A stretch of 11,693 bases of DNA, taken from positions 1 through 11,693 of the forward strand of contig DAOVUU010000030.1 in assembly GCA_030632405.1 (NCBI GenBank), given 5' to 3'. The translations under genes were made by a program, and so were the position numbers. Below are positions 1 through 6,747 of the stretch, in pieces. This DNA is from Desulfobulbaceae bacterium (GTDB taxonomy: Bacteria; Desulfobacterota; Desulfobulbia; Desulfobulbales; Desulfocapsaceae). Each line of letters begins with the position of its first letter. Position 1 is the stretch's first letter. The notes under the pieces were generated by a model, which was given only the letters and a program-made list of their open reading frames with translations, searched no databases and had not been told where the DNA came from.

Positions 1-193
1 CATCTTCAGCTATCGCCGTGTCAACGAGCTCCTGAACAGATCTGTTGTGGGCTAGATGGATAACTTCTACACCTGAATCCTGAAGGATTCGGCGCATTAT
101 ATTCGTCGATGCATCGTGACCGTCAAAGAGTGAAGTGGCGGTAATTACACGGACAACGTTGTGAGGTCTGTAGATTTCAGCATCAACATTCAT
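1..193 (-). CDS. icmF: Fused isobutyryl-CoA mutase IcmF, N-terminal fragment (rest lies beyond base 1)
   Basis: Only the first 64 codons are in the window. They encode the start of a cobalamin-binding domain: a beta strand [11 protein letters not shown], then DGHDAS with His26 as the expected lower cobalt ligand, then [11 protein letters not shown] and [18 protein letters not shown]12 domain at the very N-terminus with the wording DGHDAS...NIMRRIL is typical of IcmF, which joins B12 domain, G-protein chaperone and substrate barrel in one chain. Ordinary methylmalonyl-CoA mutase carries this domain at its C-terminus and reads differently. IcmF interconverts isobutyryl-CoA and n-butyryl-CoA in the cytoplasm using adenosylcobalamin; some relatives act on pivalyl/isovaleryl-CoA. 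The start ATG (191-193) has an AGAAGG-type ribosome site and lies 14 bases after the tetR stop, so the two are probably cotranscribed. What I cannot see: the GTPase and mutase domains, hence substrate choice. A standalone B12 subunit is a less likely alternative. Confidence 0.85.
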   Translation of the reverse strand, partial: MNVDAEIYRPHNVVRVITATSLFDGHDASTNIMRRILQDSGVEVIHLAHNRSVQELVDTAIAED

Positions 194-207
194 GATTTCA
201 CCTTCTT

Positions 208-852
208 TTAGTTCTCTTCTCCAAGAAAACATTTTATAAATTTAGTCTGTTGAACTATGTACTCATCAATGGTGAAGTACTTTGCAAAATACCAGCGTCT
301 GAAAGCCCATGTGTGACCCATTACCGAGATGTTATGACCGATGAGGAGAATGGTATTATCATCAAGATCAGGCAATTTTCCGGACTTTCTCAGTTCTTTC
401 ATAGCCTCAATAAAGAGGTCGGTTATTCGGAGTTCAGCTTCCAGAACCTTTCTCTGCCATTTTTCAGGGAGGAAATGGGTGACCTGGTACATGAGAAGTA
501 TATGATCACTCATACGATTGCAGACCAGGAAATATTCCTTTATCACATCAGCCAGTGGATCAGTGCTCTGGCTGGAACGGGCTAAAGCATCTTTTACTCC
601 CTGTTCAACCTCCGAGTGAATGGCTATTCCAACAAGATAGAGGACATCGTCTTTGGTAGAAATGTATTCATAGAGAGAGCCTATTGACATTCCTGTCTCT
701 CTGGCCAGGGCACGGGTTGTTGATTTATGATAGCCGTTTTGGATAAACAATTTTACTGCCGCATCGACTATCTGACGTCTTCGTTCCTTGACAAGTTCTT
801 TGTTTTTAATCTGTGTTGCTATCTCACGTTCGTCGTCATGTTTTGCTGCCAT
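208..852 (-). CDS. TetR/AcrR-family transcriptional regulator
   Basis: A 214-residue protein of normal TetR length. A charged N-terminal tail (about 1-22) precedes a TetR DNA-binding domain at roughly 24-70: [20 protein letters not shown], then [20 protein letters not shown], followed by [11 protein letters not shown]. The rest is the all-helical ligand-binding and dimerisation part, ending in a Trp/Tyr/Phe-rich stretch (about 182-196). TetR proteins are usually repressors released by a small ligand; several acyl-CoA-responsive ones control fatty-acid genes. Its place just ahead of icmF, and downstream of an acyl-CoA synthetase on the same strand, suggests it senses an acyl-CoA such as isobutyryl- or butyryl-CoA and controls this locus; this is inference. 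The ATG at 850-852 has an AAGAGGT ribosome site seven bases away. A terminator lies between the synthetase gene and this one, so it likely has its own promoter in 853-1075. Confidence 0.9.
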   Translation of the reverse strand: MAAKHDDEREIATQIKNKELVKERRRQIVDAAVKLFIQNGYHKSTTRALARETGMSIGSLYEYISTKDDVLYLVGIAIHSEVEQGVKDALARSSQSTDPLADVIKEYFLVCNRMSDHILLMYQVTHFLPEKWQRKVLEAELRITDLFIEAMKELRKSGKLPDLDDNTILLIGHNISVMGHTWAFRRWYFAKYFTIDEYIVQQTKFIKCFLGEEN

Positions 853-1075
853 TCTGATTACCTCTTAATGATCTCTTTAAAAACGAAAACGACTCTATTA
901 CAGTCATCCGTTTGAAAGGTATACAAATTTTGGGGATAACAAAAGGTAAATTTATACATTGATTCAGCATAACTATGACACGGTGGTGTTAAAGGGTTCT
1001 TGTTTTTTTCTTCTTGTCTGCCTGTATGGGATGATTGATCCGGGGATTTTTAACTAGTGCACCTTAATAAGTATG
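853..1075 (-). promoter_or_regulatory. Leader and probable promoter region of the tetR-icmF unit, with a possible operator
   Basis: This non-coding stretch lies between the synthetase terminator and tetR. I see no convincing -35/-10 pair; the best region on the minus strand is an AT-rich segment around 925-955. At 887-913 there is a symmetric outline AAACG-17 bases-CGTTT containing a second short inverted pair GACT/AGTC (891-894 and 902-905). This sits about 35-60 bases upstream of the tetR start, where an autoregulatory operator could be. The half-sites are short and the centre is not symmetric, so it may be chance. No small gene or RNA is recognised here. Confidence 0.3.
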
Positions 1076-1110
1076 AGAAAAACGGTAAAGGAAATTTATC
1101 CCTCTACCGT
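1076..1110 (-). terminator. Rho-independent terminator of the acyl-CoA synthetase gene
   Basis: On the minus strand, a 12-pair stem (10 Watson-Crick pairs and two G-T wobbles, outer arms ACGGTA and TACCGT) closes a five-base loop and is followed directly by a T run (TTTTTCT). It starts seven bases after the synthetase stop codon. Stem, loop and T tract all fit an intrinsic terminator, which would separate the synthetase transcript from tetR-icmF, at least partly. Confidence 0.85.
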
Positions 1111-1117
1111 CGATGGG

Positions 1118-2884
1118 TTATTTTTTCTTAGAGCTGAGTTCAGGGAAATTCCAGTAGAAAAATTCGTTACTCTCGGATTGTTTTCCTGACTCCTGCTTCG
1201 CTACTTCCTGTTGACGCAGCTCGACCCTGCGAATTTTACCACTGAGGGTTTTGGGAACCTCGGGAACAAATTCAATTACCCTTGGTATTTTAAATTTTGC
1301 CAGGATATTGATTGTATGTTGAAAAAGCTCAAGCGCCAGCTCTTTTGAAGGACTATAGGATTTGTTCAGGATAACGAAGGCTTTCACCAGCTGGTGATAT
1401 TTCTTGTCCGGTACACCGACAATCGCAGTTTCTGCAACGGCAGGGTGTTCCATAAGAGCGCTTTCAACTTCAAATGGCCCAATACGAAAATCGGAAGATT
1501 TTATGACGTCGTCACTTCGACCCACGAACCACCAGTAGCCATCTTCATCAAATGTTGCCCGGTCACCGGTGTAGTAGAAATTGTTCAGAAATACGCCTGC
1601 CATTTTTTCAGGATTCCCGATATATTCTGTGAAAAGTCCAATGGACCGCCACTTATCAAGTTTTACGACGATATGGCCAACTTCATCGGGTCTGGTGATC
1701 TCGTTGCCATTATCATCTGCCAGTGCAACATCGTACATGAAGGATGGTTGACCAAATGAACCGGAGCGCATTTTACCGTTCATCCAGGGATGGTTGCCGA
1801 TCATGGCGGTAGACTCTGTCTGACCGTAAAAATCGCGAATTTCTGTTCCTGTCAATTGTTTCCACTGGGAAATAACCTCAGGATTGAGCGGTTCGCCAGC
1901 ACCAATGGATTGTCGCAGAGCAGAGAGATCATATTTTGAGGTGTCAAGGTTGATGAACATTCGCCATGCCGTTGGCGGAGCACAAAATGTAGTGATTTTA
2001 TGGGTCGAAATCGCGTCAAGATAGGCGTCACCGTCCAGAGCTGTAAAATTGAATCCTGTTGCTGTTGCACCGACATTAAAAGGTGCAAAGAAACTTGACC
2101 ATGCCCATTTTGCCCATCCGGGTGCTCCCAGGTTATGGTGGATATCGTCGGAGCGGATACCTGTCATTACAGAGGTGGAAAGATGACCCAGAGGATAGGA
2201 AGTGGCAGTGTGACCAACTCTTTTGGGCAACCCGGTAGTCCCTGAAGTGAAAAAGCAGAAGAGGAGATCAGTAGATCTGGTTTTTGCCGCTTTACTTTCT
2301 ACAGCTTCATTTTCAAGTTCACTGTAACTTGTCCAGCCGTTCTTGTTTCCCCTGACGAGTTTGATCTTGGGAGTTATGTTTTTTGATTTCAACGCTTCAT
2401 CAATTATATCAGTGTAAATTTCATCTGCGAGGATTGAATCGGGCGCGTAGGTGTCAAATCTGAACTGGAGTTCTCTGAGTGTCATTGTTGTCGCTGTGGG
2501 AACACAAACCAGCCCGCCCTTTATGCAGGCAAAACTGGTTAACCAGGTCTCCGGGACAATAGGCATCATCATGTACATATTGTCTCCCTTTGTCACTCCG
2601 GAGTTCCTTAGAGTGTTAAGGCACTGGTTACCTTGAGCGGCAAATTCGCTGTATGTAAAACTTTTACTTTCCTTAGTGGCAATATCCGCCCAGATGAATG
2701 CCTGATGATCACCCCTTTCCTTAACATGGAAATCTTCAAAAATTTCCTTTGCCCAGTTAAAATATTCGGGAAGATCCATGGAGTTGAGTTTTTCAAAAAA
2801 GGTTTTTGCAGTTGCCTTTTTTTGATCATTATCAGCCATCAGGTTCAGGTCCATCACTTCTTTATACAAACTTTTCATACCCAT
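1118..2884 (-). CDS. Short/medium-chain acyl-CoA synthetase (AMP-forming, ACSM-like), candidate isobutyryl/butyryl-CoA ligase
   Basis: A 588-residue ANL-superfamily adenylating enzyme that activates a carboxylic acid with ATP and CoA, giving acyl-CoA, AMP and PPi in the cytosol. Visible motifs: P-loop TSGTTGLPKRV (213-223), the adenine/Mg region YGQTE (353-357), YTGDRA with ATP-ribose Asp441, the hinge and A8 segment GRSDDVIKSSDFRIGPFEVE (455-474), and SGK with catalytic Lys550. The P-loop context FFTSGTTGLPKRVGHT and RIGPFEVESAL match the medium-chain (ACSM) branch rather than acetyl-CoA synthetase or long-chain FadD. A polar tail of about 38 residues follows Lys550. In A8 the common Gly is Asp (D465). 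The first ATG is preferred because AAGGAGT ends six bases upstream; a second Met is two codons later. With icmF on the same strand and a butyrate oxidation operon opposite, isobutyrate or butyrate is the best guess for substrate; acid specificity cannot be read from the sequence. Confidence 0.9.
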   Translation of the reverse strand: MGMKSLYKEVMDLNLMADNDQKKATAKTFFEKLNSMDLPEYFNWAKEIFEDFHVKERGDHQAFIWADIATKESKSFTYSEFAAQGNQCLNTLRNSGVTKGDNMYMMMPIVPETWLTSFACIKGGLVCVPTATTMTLRELQFRFDTYAPDSILADEIYTDIIDEALKSKNITPKIKLVRGNKNGWTSYSELENEAVESKAAKTRSTDLLFCFFTSGTTGLPKRVGHTATSYPLGHLSTSVMTGIRSDDIHHNLGAPGWAKWAWSSFFAPFNVGATATGFNFTALDGDAYLDAISTHKITTFCAPPTAWRMFINLDTSKYDLSALRQSIGAGEPLNPEVISQWKQLTGTEIRDFYGQTESTAMIGNHPWMNGKMRSGSFGQPSFMYDVALADDNGNEITRPDEVGHIVVKLDKWRSIGLFTEYIGNPEKMAGVFLNNFYYTGDRATFDEDGYWWFVGRSDDVIKSSDFRIGPFEVESALMEHPAVAETAIVGVPDKKYHQLVKAFVILNKSYSPSKELALELFQHTINILAKFKIPRVIEFVPEVPKTLSGKIRRVELRQQEVAKQESGKQSESNEFFYWNFPELSSKKK

Positions 2885-2959
2885 TAATGACTCCTTGCAT
2901 CCAAGTTTTAAATATTTAAGAGACAGTAGTAGTTGCTCTTCCGAGACAAATAGATTACA

Positions 2960-2977
2960 ACTGAGCGCTCGGTCGGT
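2960..2977. promoter_or_regulatory. Palindromic operator candidate, probably for the TetR-family regulator
   Basis: Bases 2960-2973 read ACTGAGCGCTCGGT, a 14-base inverted repeat with a perfect GAGCGCTC core and one mismatched pair; a further CGGT extends it to 2977. Read on the minus strand it begins ACCGACCGAG, the G/C-rich kind of palindrome many TetR-family repressors bind. It lies immediately downstream of the predicted synthetase -10, where a bound repressor would block initiation. Which protein binds it is inferred from proximity. Confidence 0.45.
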
Positions 2978-2984
2978 TTGGTGT

Positions 2985-3014
2985 ATTACTAAATAATATG
3001 TGTATATTTGTCAA
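2985..3014 (-). promoter_or_regulatory. Predicted sigma-70-type promoter for the acyl-CoA synthetase gene
   Basis: On the minus strand a perfect TTGACA (3009-3014) is followed after 17-18 bases by TAGTAAT (2985-2991), a modest -10. Initiation would fall near 2978-2980, giving a leader of about 95 bases before the synthetase ATG. The -35 is strong and the -10 weak, so the call rests mainly on the -35, the spacing and the overlap with the palindrome just downstream. Confidence 0.5.
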
Positions 3015-3277
3015 AGGTTTTTTTCAACGATGATGCAATCGGTTGGAAAAGAGGACTCATAACAATTTTTGACTGATAAAGGTGATTCCATCTCCAGTTA
3101 AGCTGACTTGCATTAGTACTTGGATAATAATGAGTGGAGAATTTGTTTTCCGTAGTAAATGAAGACACAGTCTGAAGTTGACCGGAAATTTCTGGAAAAA
3201 ACATCAAAAAGAAGATAGGTTGCGTAGCTCGAACAGAGCGACCTCAAACCATAGAACTCTATTTCAGGGAGAAATAT

Positions 3278-4429
3278 ATGTCACTCCAACTGACCAAAGA
3301 ACAACGACTGGTACAGACAATGATACGGGAATTTTCCAGAAAGGTGATTGCGCCAACTGCTGCAGAGCGAGACCTGACAAAAGAATTCCCGGCAGAAAAT
3401 TTCGAAAAGATGGCCGATTTAGGTCTTATGGGTATGACTATCCCTGAAGAATATAACGGTGAGGGATCCGATGCAGTGAGTTATGTTCTCGCCCTTTCTG
3501 AAATTGCCTATTCCTGTGCATCTACTGCGGTTGTGATGTCCGTTCATAATTCAATTGTGTGTGAAAGTATCACACGATACGGCACGGAAGCCCAGAAAGA
3601 ACTGTTTCTGCCGCGTCTTGCAGATGCGGAGATAATTGGTGCTTTCGCGCTCACAGAACCAGAGGCCGGATCCGACCCGGTAGCACAGGAGACAACAGCT
3701 GTGCTGGAGGGTGATGAATACGTTCTGAACGGCACCAAACGGTTTATTACATCGGGGAAAAACGGTGGAGTTGTGATAGTTACAGCACAAACCGATAAAA
3801 TTAAAAAGCATAAGGGGATCAGTGCATTCCTGGTTTCCCAGGGTACCGCTGGCATGAGTGTCGGTCATGTAGAAGATAAAATAGGGTTGCGGGCATCGGA
3901 TACTGTGGATCTTTTATTTGAAAACTGCCGTATTCCTAAAGATAATTTACTGGGAAAGGAAGGGGACGGATTTAAGGTTGCCATGACCGGTCTGGACAGT
4001 GGTCGTATCGGCATTGCCGCCCAGTCTGTAGGGGTGGCCCAGGCCGCTTTGGATGCGGCAGTGGGATATGCCCGAAAACGTGAGCAGTTCGGACAGAAGA
4101 TTGCAAAATTCCAGGGTCTCCGGTTTATCTTTGCCGATATGGCTGTGAATATCGAGGCTGCCCGTCAGCTCATGCTTTCAGCCGCTGCAATGAAAGATCG
4201 TGGTGAAAATTTTTCACTCCAGGCTTCCATGGCTAAGCTTTTTTCCTCAGAAATGGTCAATAAGGTGACAGGCCAGGCCATTCAGATGCATGGTGGATAT
4301 GGCGTTACGAAGGATTACCCGGTAGAACGGTTTTACCGTGATGCCCGGGTTTTCACCATTTACGAAGGTACTTCTGAAATCCAGCGGATCGTTATTTCCA
4401 ATCATATCTTAAAGGACAGGAAAAAATAG
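3278..4429 (+). CDS. Short-chain (butyryl-type) acyl-CoA dehydrogenase
   Basis: A 383-residue FAD enzyme of standard length for the acyl-CoA dehydrogenase family. It oxidises acyl-CoA to trans-2-enoyl-CoA, here probably butyryl-CoA to crotonyl-CoA, passing electrons to an electron-transfer flavoprotein. Domains in order: N-terminal helical domain (about 1-115); middle beta domain with the FAD-contact motif GAFALTEPEAGSDP, FITSG, and IGLRASDTVDLLFENCRIP; C-terminal helical domain with ARKREQFGQKIAKFQG, QMHGGYG and YRDARVFTIYEGTSEIQ. Glu363 in YEGTSEIQ is the expected catalytic base in the short/medium-chain position. A GGAGA ribosome site lies seven bases before the ATG. It is the first gene of the plus-strand operon and faces the synthetase across the control region. 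A branched (isobutyryl-CoA) or slightly longer substrate cannot be excluded, but IcmF and a complete butyrate route favour butyryl-CoA. Confidence 0.92.
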   Translation: MSLQLTKEQRLVQTMIREFSRKVIAPTAAERDLTKEFPAENFEKMADLGLMGMTIPEEYNGEGSDAVSYVLALSEIAYSCASTAVVMSVHNSIVCESITRYGTEAQKELFLPRLADAEIIGAFALTEPEAGSDPVAQETTAVLEGDEYVLNGTKRFITSGKNGGVVIVTAQTDKIKKHKGISAFLVSQGTAGMSVGHVEDKIGLRASDTVDLLFENCRIPKDNLLGKEGDGFKVAMTGLDSGRIGIAAQSVGVAQAALDAAVGYARKREQFGQKIAKFQGLRFIFADMAVNIEAARQLMLSAAAMKDRGENFSLQASMAKLFSSEMVNKVTGQAIQMHGGYGVTKDYPVERFYRDARVFTIYEGTSEIQRIVISNHILKDRKK

Positions 4430-4460
4430 ATCCCTGACAAAAAAATAGTGGTGAGGCTAC

Positions 4461-4487
4461 TTCCTGGTACGGTTTGCACGCCAGGGA
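4461..4487 (+). other. Intergenic hairpin ahead of the thiolase gene
   Basis: TTCCTGG (4461-4467) pairs with CCAGGGA (4481-4487) through six Watson-Crick pairs and one G-T wobble, around a 13-base loop. It lies between the dehydrogenase stop and the thiolase ribosome site. No T run follows, so it is not a typical terminator; an mRNA-processing or stability hairpin is possible. It may also be chance. Confidence 0.3.
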
Positions 4488-4512
4488 AATTTATTTAGTG
4501 GAGAATGAAAAT

Positions 4513-5688
4513 ATGAAAGAGGCTGTAATAGTCAGTGCGGCAAGGACTCCTTTCGGGAGTTTTGGTGGATCTCTCAGCAAAATTGGTGCCACCGATCTTG
4601 GCGCCCATGTCATACGGGAGGTGCTGGTTCGTGCCGGGATAGATGACAAGGAGGTAAATGAGTGTATTATGGGGATGGTGCTTCCCTGCAGTTATGGACA
4701 GAACCCGGCAAAGCAGGCTGCTATAAAGGCGGGGCTACCCCATGAAATCGAGGCTATAACTGTAAATAAAGTCTGTGGATCTTCTCTTAAAAGTGTGATG
4801 CTTGCGGCGCAGGCTATACAGTGCGGGGATGCAGATGTCATAGTAGCCGGTGGTATGGAAAACATGAGTTTTGCTCCATACTACATTCAGAAAGGCAGGT
4901 GGGGACACAGAATGGGGCCCGGCACGATTGAAGATCATATGGTCCATGATGGGTTATGGGATGTAGTTAATGATTTCCATATGGGAATGTCTAATGAACT
5001 GGTCTCTGAAAAATGGAAGGTGACCAGAGAAGAACAGGACCGGTTCGCAGAACAATCATATCTGAAAGCACTGAAAGGTATCCAGGCAGGTGTATTTAAA
5101 GAAGAGATAACTCCGGTTTCTATCCCCCAGAGGAGGGGTGAGGCAAAAATATTTGATACGGATGAATGCCCTGTTGAAACTCCTTATGAGAGTTTAAAGA
5201 AAATGCGGTCCGCATTTAAAAAAGATGGTGTGGGTACGGCGGGTAATGCATCAATAATCAGTGATGGGGCCGCTGCTGTCGTTATTATGAGTCGTGAAAA
5301 GGCTGAAGAACTGGGGTGCACAGTAATGGCCTCGGTTGGTGCCCAGGCATCATCTGGGATTGACCTTAAATATGTGCTTATGGCACCTATTTATGCGATT
5401 CCGAAGGTGTTGGCAAAAGAGGGTATTTCGATATCTGATGTTGATCTGTTTGAGGTTAATGAGGCTTTTAGCGGCACCTCTGTGGCAATAAATCGAGTAT
5501 TAGAACTTGATACTGAAAAGGTTAATGTGAACGGAGGGGCTGTAGCAATCGGTCACCCTATCGGTGCCAGTGGTGCGCGGCTGCTCACTGCTCTTCTGTA
5601 TGAGATGAAAAGAAGAGATTCAAAGCGAGGTCTGGTTTCACTCTGTCTTGGTGGTGGTGAAGCTGTGGCATTGGTACTTAACAGATAA
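4513..5688 (+). CDS. Acetyl-CoA C-acetyltransferase (thiolase, class II)
   Basis: A thiolase that cleaves acetoacetyl-CoA with CoA to two acetyl-CoA, or runs the reverse condensation. The chosen ATG (4513) gives 391 residues, the usual size, starting [15 protein letters not shown]; a GGAGA ribosome site ends eight bases upstream. An in-frame TTG at 4474 would add 13 residues unlike the family and is rejected. Catalytic residues fall at classical positions: nucleophile Cys88 in NKVCGSS, His348 in [16 protein letters not shown], and Cys378 in [14 protein letters not shown] of the family's Asn-containing loop is also present. It follows the dehydrogenase by 83 bases and precedes 3-hydroxybutyryl-CoA dehydrogenase, so it is the terminal step of butyrate oxidation here. 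Some thiolases in such operons also accept longer 3-ketoacyl-CoAs; the context favours C4. Confidence 0.93.
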   Translation: MKEAVIVSAARTPFGSFGGSLSKIGATDLGAHVIREVLVRAGIDDKEVNECIMGMVLPCSYGQNPAKQAAIKAGLPHEIEAITVNKVCGSSLKSVMLAAQAIQCGDADVIVAGGMENMSFAPYYIQKGRWGHRMGPGTIEDHMVHDGLWDVVNDFHMGMSNELVSEKWKVTREEQDRFAEQSYLKALKGIQAGVFKEEITPVSIPQRRGEAKIFDTDECPVETPYESLKKMRSAFKKDGVGTAGNASIISDGAAAVVIMSREKAEELGCTVMASVGAQASSGIDLKYVLMAPIYAIPKVLAKEGISISDVDLFEVNEAFSGTSVAINRVLELDTEKVNVNGGAVAIGHPIGASGARLLTALLYEMKRRDSKRGLVSLCLGGGEAVALVLNR

Positions 5689-5817
5689 TTTTTAAAAGGA
5701 TATTGTTTAGTTAGAAGATTGCCAAGATTCAATTCCAGATAAATGAGTTGTTTACGGAGTGTCATCCTACCGCAAAAATCAAATTGAACACTGTTGCCAG
5801 AAAGGAGAGTAATTGTC

Positions 5818-6669
5818 ATGGGAATTAGAAAATTTGGAGTAATAGGTTCAGGCCAGATGGGAAACGGAATAGCTCAGGTTGCTGCAGCAAGCGGACTTGA
5901 TGTACTGATGAGTGATATCAGTGATGAGTTTACTGCGAGAGGTTTAGCAAACATCGAAAAAAATCTGAACCGATCCGTTGGAAAAGGTAAAATTAGTGAA
6001 GAAGAAAAGGGAGCTATTTTAGGCAGAATTTCTACGACTACCCAGCTTGGCGAAATGGAGTCAGCTGATTTTGTGGTTGAGGCAGCCGTTGAAAGAGAAG
6101 ATTTGAAATTTAAAATTTTTCAAGATCTTGATTCGATTTGTCCGGACCATGTTATTCTTTCCACCAACACCTCTTCGATTCCCATAGGTCGAATTGCTTC
6201 TCAAACGAAACGACCGGAAAAAGTTATTGGCATGCATTTTATGAATCCGGTTCCTGTCATGAAACTGGTGGAGGTAATCAGAGGACTTGCAACCTCTAAG
6301 GAGACATTTGATATAACCTGGGAACTCTGCGGCAAGTTTGGTAAGACTCCCGCCGAATCAAATGATTTTCCTGGTTTTATTGCCAACAGAATTCTGCTTC
6401 CAATGATTAACGAGGCGGTCTTCTGTCTCTACCAGAATGTTGGAAAACCAGAAGATATTGATACGGTGATGCGACTGGGGATGAATCATCCCATGGGACC
6501 TCTGGCCCTTGCCGACCTGATAGGCCTCGATACCTGTCTTGCTATAATGGAAACATTGTACGATGGCTTTAAGGACTCAAAATATCGTCCATGCCCCCTG
6601 TTGAGGAAATATGTTGAAGCAGGATGGCTTGGGCGAAAAACAGGGAAAGGGTTTTACGATTATTCATAA
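5818..6669 (+). CDS. hbd: 3-hydroxybutyryl-CoA dehydrogenase
   Basis: A 283-residue NAD(P)-dependent enzyme oxidising (S)-3-hydroxybutyryl-CoA to acetoacetyl-CoA. The N-terminal Rossmann domain carries GSGQMG (Gly10, Gly12, Gly15 pattern) and an acidic end to strand 2 (MSD, Asp33), which favours NAD over NADP. Catalytic and substrate residues line up with the short-chain family: Ser119 in NTSSIP, His140 in [15 protein letters not shown], Glu152 at the end of that motif, and Asn190 in PGFIANR. The C-terminal helical domain ends [12 protein letters not shown], the standard ending of the short monofunctional form, so this is not a multifunctional FadB-type protein. The ATG at 5818 has an AAGGAGA site nine bases upstream; an in-frame TTG at 5794 would add eight unsupported residues. 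The 129-base gap after the thiolase holds no recognised element. Confidence 0.93.
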   Translation: MGIRKFGVIGSGQMGNGIAQVAAASGLDVLMSDISDEFTARGLANIEKNLNRSVGKGKISEEEKGAILGRISTTTQLGEMESADFVVEAAVEREDLKFKIFQDLDSICPDHVILSTNTSSIPIGRIASQTKRPEKVIGMHFMNPVPVMKLVEVIRGLATSKETFDITWELCGKFGKTPAESNDFPGFIANRILLPMINEAVFCLYQNVGKPEDIDTVMRLGMNHPMGPLALADLIGLDTCLAIMETLYDGFKDSKYRPCPLLRKYVEAGWLGRKTGKGFYDYS

Positions 6670-6747
6670 AATTTGCATCGGCAGCCATATGATGTCTGGT
6701 TATCCTCCGAAAAAGGCTGATCAGATTCTGTATTTTAGGGGAAGAGT

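Larger units (their letters stand above)
2885..3277. promoter_or_regulatory. Divergent control region between the synthetase gene and the beta-oxidation operon
   Basis: This 393-base gap separates divergent genes and must hold both start regions. The synthetase side has a good promoter and an operator-like palindrome, listed separately. It also has a 12-base AT palindrome TTAAATATTTAA (2908-2919). On the plus strand the best -10-like element is GATAAT (3123-3128), with no good -35 at the usual distance. Nearer the dehydrogenase, a weak leader hairpin pairs AGGT/ACCT and GCTC/GAGC (3217-3244). Small open frames here lack ribosome sites and family resemblance, so I treat the region as non-coding. 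Confidence 0.6.

Noticed and set aside
1..193. Methylmalonyl-CoA mutase small or B12-binding subunit
   Set aside because: The wording around DGHDAS and NIMRRIL and the N-terminal position fit IcmF better; kept only as a minor alternative.
250..585. 111-residue plus-strand frame opposite tetR
   Set aside because: Opposite a clear TetR-family gene; no family motif or ribosome site.
2989..3207. 72-residue minus-strand frame in the divergent region
   Set aside because: No ribosome site, no family resemblance, and it overlaps the likely promoters.
3544..3868. Two overlapping antisense frames of about 100 residues within the acyl-CoA dehydrogenase gene
   Set aside because: Low-complexity Ser/Pro-rich or unpatterned translations without ribosome sites, opposite a well-identified gene.
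4474..4512. In-frame TTG start giving a 404-residue thiolase
   Set aside because: The extra 13 residues are absent from the family, the stretch overlaps a hairpin, and the ATG at 4513 has a well-placed GGAGA and a canonical [13 protein letters not shown] start.
5794..5817. In-frame TTG start extending 3-hydroxybutyryl-CoA dehydrogenase by eight residues
   Set aside because: The AAGGAGA ribosome site lies inside this stretch and points to the ATG at 5818.
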